A stretch of DNA of 40,149 bases from a virus, in the IMG/VR virus record IMGVR_UViG_3300042485_002029, positions 1 through 40,149 of that record, one strand, 5' to 3'. Positions 24,205 to 31,432 of the stretch are shown piece by piece; within the stretch, counting starts at the first letter, position 1; the number at the start of each line of letters is the position of its first letter. A program made the translations under genes and the position numbers. The notes below the pieces were generated by a model. It was given only the letters and a program-made list of their open reading frames with translations, made no database searches and had not been told where the DNA came from.

Positions 24205-24631
24205 GAGAACAGTTATTTGTGCTGGCTGTTTAGAGAAATTTAAGGTTTCTCAAACAGCTATGTACAGAAATAGAAGAAGTTGCGGGAAACTTATTTGTAT
24301 GGAAGTTATTAACTTAAAAGTTGCTACTGAGAATGCCAAAAAGAAGCAAAAAAAGATTAATAGTGGAACATTTAGAAATGGAGTCCCAATTGATCTAAAG
24401 CAGATTATTTATAAAAGAGATGCTTTGTGTATTAATTGTGGTTCCGAATTTAAACAAAATAAAATGCAAGTACATCATGTTATCCCAGTAAGTGATAATG
24501 GTTTGGATAACTTAAACAACTTAGTTTTGTTATGTGAAAAGTGTCATGTCAAAGTACATCAGGAAGGATGTGAAAAGTATTATGGAAAGTTTAGATCCTA
24601 CATTAAAAGCTTGGAGAAAACTAGCGTCTGA
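24194..24631 (+). CDS. HNH endonuclease
   Basis: 145 residues from the ATG at 24194. CINCG (C79, C82), MQVHHVIPVSDNG (H94, H95), LDNLNNLVLLCEKCHVKVH (N near 109, C114, C117, H122) give the complete HNH metal finger. The N terminus carries another finger (CAGC ... CGKLIC). HNH enzymes cut or nick DNA; in phages they are free-standing homing nucleases or packaging helpers. It overlaps the next gene by 50 bases, unusual even here. Confidence 0.82.
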   Translation: MTNERTVICAGCLEKFKVSQTAMYRNRRSCGKLICMEVINLKVATENAKKKQKKINSGTFRNGVPIDLKQIIYKRDALCINCGSEFKQNKMQVHHVIPVSDNGLDNLNNLVLLCEKCHVKVHQEGCEKYYGKFRSYIKSLEKTSV

Positions 24632-24869
24632 TAGATACAAATCAATTTATGATGATGATTTTGTTGATACAACATTTGTCATAAAGTGGTGCGAATCTTT
24701 ATTATCAGTATTGAAAAAAAATAAAGATGACAAAGACTTTGTATTTGATGTGCTAGATTCAGGAACAGAATTTTTTATAACTGAATTGTCAAAACAAGAA
24801 AAAAGAGACGCTTTCGGTTATATACTGGGAATTGCTACCCGCAAAGACGAAGAGAAAGGAATGGTATAA
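24582..24869 (+). CDS. Hypothetical protein
   Basis: 95 residues from the ATG at 24582 (AGGAAGG upstream). The helical core contains VIKWCESLLSVLKKNKDD then FDVLDSGTEFFITEL. Its last codons (Met-Val-stop) form the TGGTATAAT promoter box for the next gene, a neat reuse of sequence. Start uncertain, because it lies deep in the HNH gene. Confidence 0.5.
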   Translation: MESLDPTLKAWRKLASDRYKSIYDDDFVDTTFVIKWCESLLSVLKKNKDDKDFVFDVLDSGTEFFITELSKQEKRDAFGYILGIATRKDEEKGMV

Positions 24870-24870
24870 T
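24862..24870 (+). promoter_or_regulatory. Extended -10 promoter TGG-TATAAT
   Basis: The same nonamer as at 3659. The expected start point at ~24877 leaves only ~6 bases before the ATG at 24883, so the mRNA is leaderless or nearly so. It overlaps the end of the previous gene. Confidence 0.6.
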
Positions 24871-24882
24871 ATTAGTACCGAT

Positions 24883-25254
24883 ATGAGAATAAGACCTTTT
24901 GAAGAGCATAAAGATAACCTATTCACAGACTATGTTCTGCAGATTTTCAATGCGCACACTTCAGAAGATAATCATGAAGTTCTTGAAATGCTTATGGAAT
25001 CTTTTTCAAAAGAAGCTTATGAGCAAAAATCATTTTTCCCTGGGGTAATCTTTGGGGCAATGGTTCATATGTTAATGATGATGCAGATCATTTCTAAAGA
25101 GAAGATGTGTTCAATGGAAGAATCTATGGAAGAATACAATAATTTGTATAATCAAAACAGAAATGCTCTTTCTAGAATGCTTGGAAATAGACCAGAATAT
25201 GCAGAAGAAATGGTTAAGAAGTTCATGGAACAAATGCGTAAGGATACAGAATAG
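24883..25254 (+). CDS. Hypothetical Met-rich helical protein
   Basis: 123 residues from the ATG at 24883, chosen because the promoter box ends at 24870; a longer frame from 24832 would start upstream of the transcript. Helical with many methionines (FGAMVHMLMMMQIISKEKM, then MEESMEEYNNLYNQNRNAL). No membrane span is certain. It is a single-gene unit before the structured leader region. Confidence 0.57.
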   Translation: MRIRPFEEHKDNLFTDYVLQIFNAHTSEDNHEVLEMLMESFSKEAYEQKSFFPGVIFGAMVHMLMMMQIISKEKMCSMEESMEEYNNLYNQNRNALSRMLGNRPEYAEEMVKKFMEQMRKDTE

Positions 25255-25397
25255 AATCCTTTTGTTTGTAATAATCAAGTATTCTTTTGCATACTCAATT
25301 TGAGAAAGAATAACTATGAACAATAACCAAGTAAGGGTAAAACTATGGGCAAGTAGCCGTTGCCTTTATTGATTAACTTCATTTAATAACAATAGTG
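25255..25397 (+). other. Intergenic stretch with inverted repeats
   Basis: TATTCTTT (25280-25287) can pair with AAAGAATA (25305-25312) around CTCAATTTGAG (25294-25304), a nested hairpin with no T-run. An 18-codon frame starting at 25317 (MNNNQVRVKLWASSRCLY) has no convincing start. No tRNA fold was found here. Confidence 0.4.
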
Positions 25398-25403
25398 TAT
25401 ACT
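25398..25403 (+). promoter_or_regulatory. -10 box TATACT upstream of structured leader
   Basis: TATACT preceded by GTG, as at 13272 and 14158. It would start an mRNA near 25410 with a leader of about 175 bases before the lytic enzyme gene. Confidence 0.5.
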
Positions 25404-25584
25404 TATAGATTAACTTAAAAGGAGGTGATGCCTATTGACAAAACTTATGTGAAGCAAGTAGCATCCGAATAAATATTGATGCAATTATCTTGTTTCGCAC
25501 ACCTTAGCAAAAGCTAATGCGGTGAACTAAATCTGTTTGTAGACAGAAGATGTAATCGTAAAATCTAAAACTAAAGGAGCGAAA
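25404..25584 (+). promoter_or_regulatory. Structured 5' leader, candidate riboswitch
   Basis: A long leader with mutually exclusive pairings: GATGC (25427-25431) can pair with GCATC (25461-25465), which can instead pair with GATGC (25478-25482). Then TTAGC-AAAA-GCTAA (25504-25517) with flanking CACC/GGTG, and TCTGT/ACAGA (25532-25547). An AAAGGAGG at 25418-25425 precedes only a five- or fourteen-codon frame, as in leader peptides. In Actinobacteria, cell-wall lytic genes such as rpf often sit behind c-di-AMP (ydaO) riboswitches. A partial resemblance (GGTGAAC) exists, but the family is not established. Confidence 0.45.
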
Positions 25585-26064
25585 ATGAAGAAAATACATC
25601 GTTACATTTTTGTGTTTTTAATAAGCCTAATGGCTACTAATATAAATATAAGTACAGTTCATGCGAAAGAAAGTGCATGGAAGACAGTAATAATTAAGAC
25701 AAGTCGTGGAGATAGAAAGGTATATATCCCCAATGATTTAACAAAGAGATGCCCTCAATGGGTACCTCTTTTTAGAGAATATAAATTACCTACTGAAGTT
25801 TTTTCATATATTGCTTGGCGAGAAAGCCGATGCAGAAGTGTTGCTATTAATGCAAGATTTGATAAGTATGGAAAAATTGTTTGGACATTAAACAAGAATA
25901 GAACATATGATTCTGGTCTGCTTCAGATTAATTCATCATGGAGAACTTTAACAAAAGAGGTTTGTAAAACAAATCTAGAGGGTCTTCTTAAGGTTAAGTG
26001 TAATGTCAAGGTTGCCTCTGTTCTTTATAACGAAGGCAAAGGTCTTGGTAACTGGAGCCTTTAA
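25585..26064 (+). CDS. Secreted lytic transglycosylase / lysozyme-like enzyme
   Basis: 159 residues with AAAGGAG upstream. A signal peptide is clear: MKK-HR, hydrophobic core FVFLISLMATNI and a cleavage-like VHA at 25-27. The mature part has AWRESRC with E80 as catalytic Glu, DSGLLQINSSW (109-119) and ASVLYNEGKGLGNWS, the pattern of SLT/Rpf-type muralytic domains (E, then GLLQIN, then N-G-W). Cys pairs (56/83 and 127/139) may form disulphides outside the cell. It cuts peptidoglycan; it could help lysis, entry by later phages or host resuscitation. It is separated from any visible holin and has its own regulated leader. Confidence 0.75.
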   Translation: MKKIHRYIFVFLISLMATNINISTVHAKESAWKTVIIKTSRGDRKVYIPNDLTKRCPQWVPLFREYKLPTEVFSYIAWRESRCRSVAINARFDKYGKIVWTLNKNRTYDSGLLQINSSWRTLTKEVCKTNLEGLLKVKCNVKVASVLYNEGKGLGNWSL

Positions 26065-26073
26065 TAACAAGGT

Positions 26074-26129
26074 TTGGTTAAAGCCGTAGAAAATTCTGCC
26101 TAGCATATGCAGAAGAAAAGTTTAACCAA
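26074..26129 (+). ncRNA. Nested stem-loop directly upstream of the tRNA
   Basis: TTGGTTAAA (26074-26082) pairs perfectly with TTTAACCAA (26121-26129), enclosing TTCTGC (26094-26099) and GCAGAA (26109-26114). The enclosed loop contains the palindrome GCATATGC. Two stacked stems in a gap with no reading frame, 10 bases before the tRNA, suggest a processed RNA or tRNA-processing signal. Confidence 0.4.
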
Positions 26130-26139
26130 TATGCTATAC

Positions 26140-26212
26140 GCTTCCATAGCTCAATGGATAGAGCAACAGACTTCTAATCTGTAGGTTGTAAGTTCAAGTC
26201 TTACTGGAAGCA
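26140..26212 (+). tRNA. tRNA-Arg (anticodon TCT)
   Basis: Acceptor GCTTCCA (26140-26146) pairs with TGGAAGC (26205-26211), discriminator A at 26212. Anticodon arm ACAGA-CTTCTAA-TCTGT gives anticodon TCT for AGA codons. The T-arm contains GTTCAAGTC. CCA is not encoded (next bases CAA). AGA is common in the AT-rich phage genes, so the tRNA probably compensates for host codon bias. Confidence 0.92.
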
Positions 26213-26216
26213 CAAG

Positions 26217-26247
26217 AAAAAGACATTGCTTAGGCAATGTCTTTTTT
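26217..26247 (+). terminator. Rho-independent terminator after the tRNA
   Basis: A perfect 13-bp stem (AAAAAGACATTGC, loop TTAG, GCAATGTCTTTTT) followed by T. It ends the lytic enzyme-tRNA transcript. Confidence 0.9.
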
Positions 26248-26277
26248 GATATATAAACACAAATAGGAAAGGTATAT

Positions 26278-26682
26278 ATGGTAAATCAAAAAAAACAAGC
26301 AAGTCGTCAGGCTTTTCTTGAAGCAATAGTTGAAGCAAGGCAGTCTTTAATGAAGATACTTTATGCCTATGATGACATAGACAGTGATGATAATGGTACA
26401 ACTTCTGATAATTATCCATTTAATGGATCCTTTGATGAATGGATTTATGATTATTGTCATTGGGTAGAAGAGCTAGAAGATAAGTGGGAGAATATGTTTT
26501 CTCCAAGCATAACAGTAGGAGAGCTGATTAATCTTGTGGGTCACTTACCTCACGAGACTCAATTTACAATTGCAACTAAAGATGACTACATTAATATTGT
26601 TGATATTTCATTACCTGATGATGAAACATATACCACTGTAGTATTACATCAAGGTTGTATGTTTAGTCCAACACAAGTTTAA
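26278..26682 (+). CDS. Hypothetical acidic protein
   Basis: 134 residues, AGGAAAGG upstream. N-terminal helix (ASRQAFLEAIVEARQSLMKI), a Trp-rich acidic centre (FDEWIYDYCHWVEELEDKW) and a C-terminal beta part (TVGELINLVGHLPHETQFTI) resembling the small N-terminal segments found in phage DUF proteins. First gene after the tRNA terminator. Function unknown. Confidence 0.58.
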   Translation: MVNQKKQASRQAFLEAIVEARQSLMKILYAYDDIDSDDNGTTSDNYPFNGSFDEWIYDYCHWVEELEDKWENMFSPSITVGELINLVGHLPHETQFTIATKDDYINIVDISLPDDETYTTVVLHQGCMFSPTQV

Positions 26683-26690
26683 GGAGCATT

Positions 26691-26900
26691 ATGACAGACA
26701 GAGAGCTTATTATAGAAATCATGAAGAAAATACAATTGCCGGGTGAAGATTATACAGATGGCGAATGTATGGATGAAATCATTACTCTCATTGAAGAATC
26801 AGGATTTGATTTTAATTGGGATGAATGGCATGCAAATCAATTAAAGTATGCAGGTCGTAAAGTATTGCCACTCTCTAAAAGTAAGGATGTTGATTTATGA
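26691..26900 (+). CDS. Hypothetical small acidic protein
   Basis: 69 residues with AAGGAG upstream. Helical start (RELIIEIMKKI) and the segment GFDFNWDEWHANQLKYAGRK. It ends in ATGA overlap with the next gene. Confidence 0.54.
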   Translation: MTDRELIIEIMKKIQLPGEDYTDGECMDEIITLIEESGFDFNWDEWHANQLKYAGRKVLPLSKSKDVDL

Positions 26901-27073
26901 GCGAGATTAAAGGAGATCAAAATGCTCTTGATAAATGGGCACTAGATTTACTGGCAGATTTATTTAGAACCCCTGATTGGCAAGATATTCAACTATCTTA
27001 TATTGAATATGTTATTAATTGTACAGGTAGAATTACTCAAGAGGAAGATGGTGATTTTGAAGATGATGTATAA
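26897..27073 (+). CDS. Hypothetical 58-residue acidic protein
   Basis: ATGA overlap with the previous gene and eight-base overlap with the next. Helical, with LDKWALDLLADLF and a poly-acidic tail (EEDGDFEDDV). No known family. Confidence 0.52.
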   Translation: MSEIKGDQNALDKWALDLLADLFRTPDWQDIQLSYIEYVINCTGRITQEEDGDFEDDV

Positions 27074-27251
27074 AGTATATGAATTATATCAATATACAGT
27101 TAGTTACTATGTTGAAGCAGAAAGTAAAGATGAAGCATTAGACATGGTAATTGATAATCCAAGTGAATATCGAGATTATGAATTAGATGATGATGAACAC
27201 ACATTGATGTATAGAATAGCAGAAAAGGTGGTAGACAATGAAAACCAATGA
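27066..27251 (+). CDS. DpnD/PcfM-like small protein
   Basis: 61 residues from the ATG at 27066 (27063 also possible). The pattern YELYQYTVSYYVEAESKDEA then a helix matches the DpnD/PcfM family layout: strand, strand, VEAxSxEEA, helix. Similar proteins are encoded at 32441 and 32904, so this is a small paralogous group. Function in phages unknown. Overlaps the next gene by 14 bases. Confidence 0.58.
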   Translation: MYKVYELYQYTVSYYVEAESKDEALDMVIDNPSEYRDYELDDDEHTLMYRIAEKVVDNENQ

Positions 27252-27633
27252 TATTAGTAAAGTAGGAGTTGAATTTCAATACAATAATTATTGTACTTGT
27301 TCATATGATGCTGAATGTACAGGTGAATGTTGGGAATGGAATACGGATGACTTTAACGACATAACAGAGACATTATTTGACAACAATGAAACTTATTGGT
27401 GGAAAGTATCTGGTATTAGATTATGGGATGGTAATCATTATGGTTACGTTCGTGCAAAGACTCCAGCAGATTTACTTTTAGGTATGGGAGTAGATAGTTT
27501 ATGGACAATGAGGGGAAAAGTATTTGATGACCATATTGAATACTCTTTATATCACCATGACGCTCCGACTGGAAGTAGTAGTAAAGTTGAGATTATCACT
27601 GAACAACAAAGAGAAGATTGGGGTTTGTATTAG
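27238..27633 (+). CDS. Hypothetical Cys/Trp-rich protein
   Basis: 131 residues. N-terminal YCTCSYDAECTGECWEW has four cysteines in 12 residues, fit for metal binding. The centre (ETYWWKVSGIRLWDGNHYGY) is beta-rich, and LLLGMGVDSLWTMRGKVFDD follows. No family is recognised. It ends at TAGTG with the next gene. Confidence 0.56.
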   Translation: MKTNDISKVGVEFQYNNYCTCSYDAECTGECWEWNTDDFNDITETLFDNNETYWWKVSGIRLWDGNHYGYVRAKTPADLLLGMGVDSLWTMRGKVFDDHIEYSLYHHDAPTGSSSKVEIITEQQREDWGLY

Positions 27634-27866
27634 TGTTTAATGTAAGGCAAGTAGGTCCAGTACCTAAAGAAACAAGAGAAGCAGTTTGGAGAATCTTTAG
27701 AGAATGGCAGGAGAATCAAGTGAAAAATGATGTTTATATTGAAGCAGCAATGGATAATTACGAAGAAGAAAATGATGAGTATGAACCAGAGGATGACGAT
27801 GAGGATGAAGAAGAAGCTTATTGTCCAGCCTGTGGTTTCCCTAAATGCAGTGGATACTGCTTATAG
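27633..27866 (+). CDS. Hypothetical protein with acidic stretch and zinc knuckle
   Basis: 77 residues from the GTG overlapping the previous TAG; a TTG at 27618 is an alternative. A helix (EAVWRIFREWQENQV) leads into a continuous acidic run (EPEDDDEDEEEA), then CPACGFPKCSGYC, four cysteines for one zinc. The mix suggests interaction with basic proteins or DNA-mimicry. Function unknown. Confidence 0.5.
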   Translation: MFNVRQVGPVPKETREAVWRIFREWQENQVKNDVYIEAAMDNYEEENDEYEPEDDDEDEEEAYCPACGFPKCSGYCL

Positions 27867-27878
27867 AAAGGTAATGAA

Positions 27879-28175
27879 ATGAATTCAATGAAAGCAATGG
27901 AGATCTATAAGAAAATCGGAAGTGCAGATTGGTATTACAACTATTCTGATGACTACGGTTATTATAAAAGAGGAGAGGCTGAATGTAGAGAAGTTCAAGA
28001 CTTTATTAAAAGTAATGAATGGACTATAGATGACGTTGAAATGATTAGGAATGAAGCAAAGAATAATCTTGCCCTTGATGAACGATATAGTGACGAGTCA
28101 AGAGAAAAGATGCTTGTATGGTGGAATGATAAGATTAATTGGTTATTTAAGGGTGTAATTGATGAACAATCTTAA
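27879..28175 (+). CDS. Hypothetical protein
   Basis: 98 residues with AAAGG upstream. The aromatic-rich N terminus (DWYYNYSDDYGYYKRGE) is followed by helices. Overlaps the next start by 14 bases. Unknown. Confidence 0.55.
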   Translation: MNSMKAMEIYKKIGSADWYYNYSDDYGYYKRGEAECREVQDFIKSNEWTIDDVEMIRNEAKNNLALDERYSDESREKMLVWWNDKINWLFKGVIDEQS

Positions 28176-28428
28176 TCTTACTTATACAGAAGAATTACCT
28201 GAAACAATTCAAGTTCAGTTGGTTGCTTCTTTTAATGTTGATCCTATTAAGCAAGCAATCCTTGAGCCAATTGAGGAGTATTATAAAATGGATGTCTTTG
28301 ATTTTAAAGTGTCTTTAGAAGAAATCTTAACCGTCGTGTTGGATCTTGTTAAAGATATGGTTCCATCATTGGATATGAACTTTGATATAAGTATGACCGA
28401 CGAGAAAGGAAATGAATTATGGGTGTAA
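28162..28428 (+). CDS. Hypothetical protein
   Basis: 88 residues from the ATG at 28162. Alternates short strands and helices (IQVQLVASFNVDPIKQAIL, VSLEEILTVVLDLVKDMV). Overlaps the next gene by 10 bases. Unknown. Confidence 0.52.
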   Translation: MNNLNLTYTEELPETIQVQLVASFNVDPIKQAILEPIEEYYKMDVFDFKVSLEEILTVVLDLVKDMVPSLDMNFDISMTDEKGNELWV

Positions 28429-28631
28429 TTAATAGAACAGATGATAAGTTTTATACTGTCATTGTTAGTGGGAGATGGTTTGTAAAAGCAAGCCATTTAT
28501 TAGAAGCACAAAACATTGTGTATGAAGCATTGTTAGGTAATGATCCAGAAAATGTTTTGTCTTGGGGAGAAATTGATGAACAAAATATTCAAATACTTCC
28601 CGGCACACATCATTCTATTGAGGTGGAATAA
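28419..28631 (+). CDS. Hypothetical small alpha/beta protein
   Basis: 70 residues. KFYTVIVSGRWFVKASHLLE then AQNIVYEALLG follows a strand-strand-helix order like that of the DpnD/PcfM-like group, without the clear VEAxS word. Unknown function. Confidence 0.52.
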   Translation: MGVINRTDDKFYTVIVSGRWFVKASHLLEAQNIVYEALLGNDPENVLSWGEIDEQNIQILPGTHHSIEVE

Positions 28632-28633
28632 AG

Positions 28634-28879
28634 ATGCAATGGCATTATGTAATTAATTTTGATACAGAAACTAACCTATGGGAACACGATGTTGATACCG
28701 AATCAGTTTATTTTGATAATAAAACAGTTTGGGATACCAACACGGGAGAATGGTTAAATCAACATAGAGGAAATGGCACTTATCTTAAAGATGCTGATCG
28801 TATGGACAATATGATTGCTCAAGCAATTAATTATTTAAACAGAGAAAGAAAGGAAGCTTATGAAAGGCTTAGTAATTAA
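28634..28879 (+). CDS. Hypothetical small protein
   Basis: 81 residues. Begins MQWHYVINFDTETNLWEHD and ends with a charged helix (AINYLNRERKEAYERLSN). Overlaps the next gene by 20 bases. Unknown. Confidence 0.52.
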   Translation: MQWHYVINFDTETNLWEHDVDTESVYFDNKTVWDTNTGEWLNQHRGNGTYLKDADRMDNMIAQAINYLNRERKEAYERLSN

Positions 28880-29231
28880 AGCAAATGGTGAAGCAGAAGT
28901 GATTGATCAAGAGTGGTCTTATGAACAGATTAATGAAACTGTTGGAGGCTACATTGAGGTAATTAGTTTTGGTGAGAATAGATACTTTGCTTATGCAAAT
29001 GAAGAAGCAAAGATTTTAGAATTGCCTGTGAATGAGTTTGTAACAGATATGTGGTATAACTCAGGACAAATAGTATTGCTAGGAGATTATATTTCTGGAG
29101 ATGTTGTATTCTTTGGAGGTATAGATAACAATGGCGATAATGAAGAAGTTCAGCAGAGTCTTATTGATTCAGTTAAACTATTAGGAATGAATGTAAAAGA
29201 AAATATCAACCAAACAGTAGGAGAAAAATAA
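28860..29231 (+). CDS. DUF3846-like protein
   Basis: 123 residues with AAAGGAAG upstream. GLVIKANGEAEVID, EQINETVGGYIEVI, YFAYANEEAKILELPVN and ISGDVVFFGG follow the DUF3846 layout seen in many phage and plasmid proteins (strand, helix with xVGGYIExV, YxNEE). Function unknown. It ends in TAATG with the next gene. Confidence 0.7.
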   Translation: MKGLVIKANGEAEVIDQEWSYEQINETVGGYIEVISFGENRYFAYANEEAKILELPVNEFVTDMWYNSGQIVLLGDYISGDVVFFGGIDNNGDNEEVQQSLIDSVKLLGMNVKENINQTVGEK

Positions 29232-29731
29232 TGTCATTGAACTTTGATCTAAGTAGTATTGAGTATTTTAAACAGAATCCAGATGAGATGTGGATTAAGG
29301 TTAATAATGGTGATGGAGAATATGAAGATGTCAACACCAAAACTAAATCCTTAATCTTTGGTTGTATGTCTGTCGGTTTTGGTCAGATTAATAAAGCAAC
29401 TGCTGCTGAATGGTATGGAAGGTATAAACTTCTTGAGAAGTTTGAGGGTCATTACCTTTATAGTACTTATAAAGAAGGAGAAGAACTTGTGAAGTATCTC
29501 CTTACACCTGATGTTTTGATTCAGCATTATGGATTATCAACTAATGTTAGTAAGATTACTACAACAAATTGGGTAAATAATTTGCTTCGTCATACTTACG
29601 ACAAGAAACTTAAAAAAATGAGTGCCAGTGATGTTAAGGCTTATATTTCAGTCTTCAAGATGGAATTCAATGATTACGTAGAGAAACTAGAAGAAGAGAA
29701 AGTTGTAGTTGATGAAAAGATTGAAGTATGA
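29231..29731 (+). CDS. Hypothetical protein
   Basis: 166 residues with AGGAG upstream. The segment LIFGCMSVGFGQINKATAAE then WYGRYKLLEKFEGHYL is distinctive, and the tail is a coiled coil (FNDYVEKLEEEKVVVDEKIE). Probably helical. No family recognised. Confidence 0.58.
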   Translation: MSLNFDLSSIEYFKQNPDEMWIKVNNGDGEYEDVNTKTKSLIFGCMSVGFGQINKATAAEWYGRYKLLEKFEGHYLYSTYKEGEELVKYLLTPDVLIQHYGLSTNVSKITTTNWVNNLLRHTYDKKLKKMSASDVKAYISVFKMEFNDYVEKLEEEKVVVDEKIEV

Positions 29732-29906
29732 ATTTGTCTATGAAGAAAATAATGGATTTGCTTGTTACTATATAAAAGCAATAGATGAGAAGAAAGCCGG
29801 TCATTATATGACCGGCTTTAATCTTTTACCAGACGCTATTGATTACCTAAATCAATTGATATACAAGAATGTTGAATCCGACAGACGATTAGATCAAGTT
29901 AAATAA
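29712..29906 (+). CDS. Hypothetical small protein
   Basis: 64 residues from the ATG at 29712, overlapping the previous gene by 20 bases. YEFVYEENNGFACYYIKAID then a helix; again strand-strand-helix. Unknown. Confidence 0.5.
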   Translation: MKRLKYEFVYEENNGFACYYIKAIDEKKAGHYMTGFNLLPDAIDYLNQLIYKNVESDRRLDQVK

Positions 29907-29914
29907 GGAGAAAT

Positions 29915-30259
29915 ATGGTAACTAAGAAAGCCCCAAAGAAGTTTACAGAAAAGAAAGACTCTAAGACTGAGCAGCAACTTTTAATTCAAAGTGCGATTAC
30001 AAGTCATTATAGTCTTTTAACTCCGCTTGCGGGTTGTAAACACATTTATGTTAAGAACCCTCTTAATGCACAGATCAAGCATTTCTCAGTTAAAGATAAT
30101 AACTTTGCTGAGTATGTAAAAGAATTGTCTGACCTTGGATTGGGTAGTAAGCTTGAGAAAGACTTTACTGAACTAATCTCTAAAGATAATAGCTGGAAGG
30201 AAGTTTATGACTTTCTTGCTAATAATAATTCATTCAACCAAAATTCAACTAACCAATAA
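29915..30259 (+). CDS. Hypothetical basic protein
   Basis: 114 residues with AAGGAG upstream. Lys-rich N terminus (VTKKAPKKFTEKKDSKTEQQ), then a mixed domain (CKHIYVKNPLNAQIKHFSVK). One of the few basic products in this block; may bind nucleic acid. Unknown. Confidence 0.55.
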   Translation: MVTKKAPKKFTEKKDSKTEQQLLIQSAITSHYSLLTPLAGCKHIYVKNPLNAQIKHFSVKDNNFAEYVKELSDLGLGSKLEKDFTELISKDNSWKEVYDFLANNNSFNQNSTNQ

Positions 30260-30272
30260 AGAAAGATAAAAC

Positions 30273-30545
30273 ATGAAAGACACAGTAAACCTCAAGACAA
30301 CAACAGGCTTCCCATGTGGATTAACTATCAAGATGGTTAGGACTATGACTGATAAAGAAATGGAAAATGAGGGCTGGGAACGTCGTCATTATGAAAATAC
30401 TAATCCAACTTGTATGGTTTTATCTGACGATACAATTATCTATCCAGCAATGGATGAAGAAGGTAATGGACCTGGACAATTCTTTGGAACAAATAAAAAG
30501 AATGAATCATTTATGCTTGCACTAACTAGAGCAGATGAAAGTTAG
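30273..30545 (+). CDS. Hypothetical protein
   Basis: 90 residues. VNLKTTTGFPCGLTIKMVR, MENEGWERRHYENTNPTCMV and the end GPGQFFGTNKKNESFMLAL suggest a beta-rich single domain. Unknown. Confidence 0.54.
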   Translation: MKDTVNLKTTTGFPCGLTIKMVRTMTDKEMENEGWERRHYENTNPTCMVLSDDTIIYPAMDEEGNGPGQFFGTNKKNESFMLALTRADES

Positions 30546-30553
30546 GAGTAATT

Positions 30554-30793
30554 GTGACAACAACTAAAGATACAACATTGTATTACGAAATCTCTTTCAG
30601 AGACTTTAGAGGAACTTTAGATACTGACCAAACTCCTGAAGAAGCATTAAATGAACTAATGAGTCTTATTGTTATGAACTCTCGCAAAGTTAAGTGGATG
30701 AAAGAAAATATATTTATTACAGTTTCTAAGAATCGCAATATTGAAGCGTGGCATAACCCTGATGAACCTGATCAACTTAAATACAAACCATAA
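30554..30793 (+). CDS. Hypothetical protein
   Basis: 79 residues, GTG start with AGGAG five bases upstream. LYYEISFRDFRGTLDTDQTPEE then a helix and a strand; a small alpha/beta fold. Unknown. Confidence 0.54.
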   Translation: MTTTKDTTLYYEISFRDFRGTLDTDQTPEEALNELMSLIVMNSRKVKWMKENIFITVSKNRNIEAWHNPDEPDQLKYKP

Positions 30794-30806
30794 GTAAGGA
30801 GAAATT

Positions 30807-31385
30807 ATGATTACAGAAGTGAAAGTAATACCTGATGAGATTACAAGTGATTACGAAGCTTTCTTGAAAGTCAAGGCTCATTTGTTAACTCAGAAAGATA
30901 AGTGTATTCATCCAATAACTCATGATTGTTCTTATAGAGGATATCTTGAAAGAGATGTTGATCAAGTAAGATCTGATGTTAATGAGGAATTACTTAATGA
31001 ATTCGGTGAAGATGCTTTTAAATTTGAAAGCATAGATGAGATACAAAGAATTAGTGAACAACTATATCATCTTGTTTCAATCGGAGAAATTAATTATGGA
31101 CAATGCGCAATAGGTTGTTTAATAAAAGATGAACAATATGATCCGGATTATGTAGAAGAAAAAGCAGTTACTGAAGAGTCAGTTATTGTAGCGTTAATGG
31201 AATCAAATCCAAAATGGGAAATTGATGATATTTCTATGAATCTATTAGAAAATCTTCAGCAAGTCCATGACAGAGTGAATGTTACAGACTGGGAAAAATA
31301 TTTGGACAACATGGAAAATATGTTCCAAGGTAAGTCAAAATTAATTTCTGAGTTTGAAGTGCTGAAGTCACGATATATCTATTAA
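30807..31385 (+). CDS. Hypothetical acidic helical protein
   Basis: 192 residues with AAGGAG upstream. Mostly helical (SIDEIQRISEQLYHLVSIGE, LENLQQVHDRVNVTDWEKYL) and two isolated Cys in CAIGCLI. Last gene before a terminator. Unknown. Confidence 0.57.
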   Translation: MITEVKVIPDEITSDYEAFLKVKAHLLTQKDKCIHPITHDCSYRGYLERDVDQVRSDVNEELLNEFGEDAFKFESIDEIQRISEQLYHLVSIGEINYGQCAIGCLIKDEQYDPDYVEEKAVTEESVIVALMESNPKWEIDDISMNLLENLQQVHDRVNVTDWEKYLDNMENMFQGKSKLISEFEVLKSRYIY

Positions 31386-31400
31386 TTGTAAAAATACAGG

Positions 31401-31425
31401 AAGAGGGGAGAAATCCCCTCTTTTT
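31401..31425 (+). terminator. Rho-independent terminator
   Basis: AAGAGGGGA, loop GAAA (GNRA), TCCCCTCTT then T. Near copy of the one at 21978-22004. Confidence 0.87.
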
Positions 31426-31426
31426 G

Positions 31427-31432
31427 TATTCT
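31427..31432 (+). promoter_or_regulatory. Candidate -10 box TATTCT after terminator
   Basis: TATTCT preceded by TTG follows the terminator's T-run, the same order as at 13261-13277. It would give a ~47-base leader for the gene at 31486. Confidence 0.35.

Noticed and set aside
24194-24631. HNH gene as part of an intron or intein
   Set aside because: No interrupted host gene or splice-like boundaries around it; neighbours overlap it as ordinary coupled genes.
25255-25400. Second tRNA upstream of the lytic enzyme
   Set aside because: No acceptor-stem pair, T-loop or anticodon arm could be matched.
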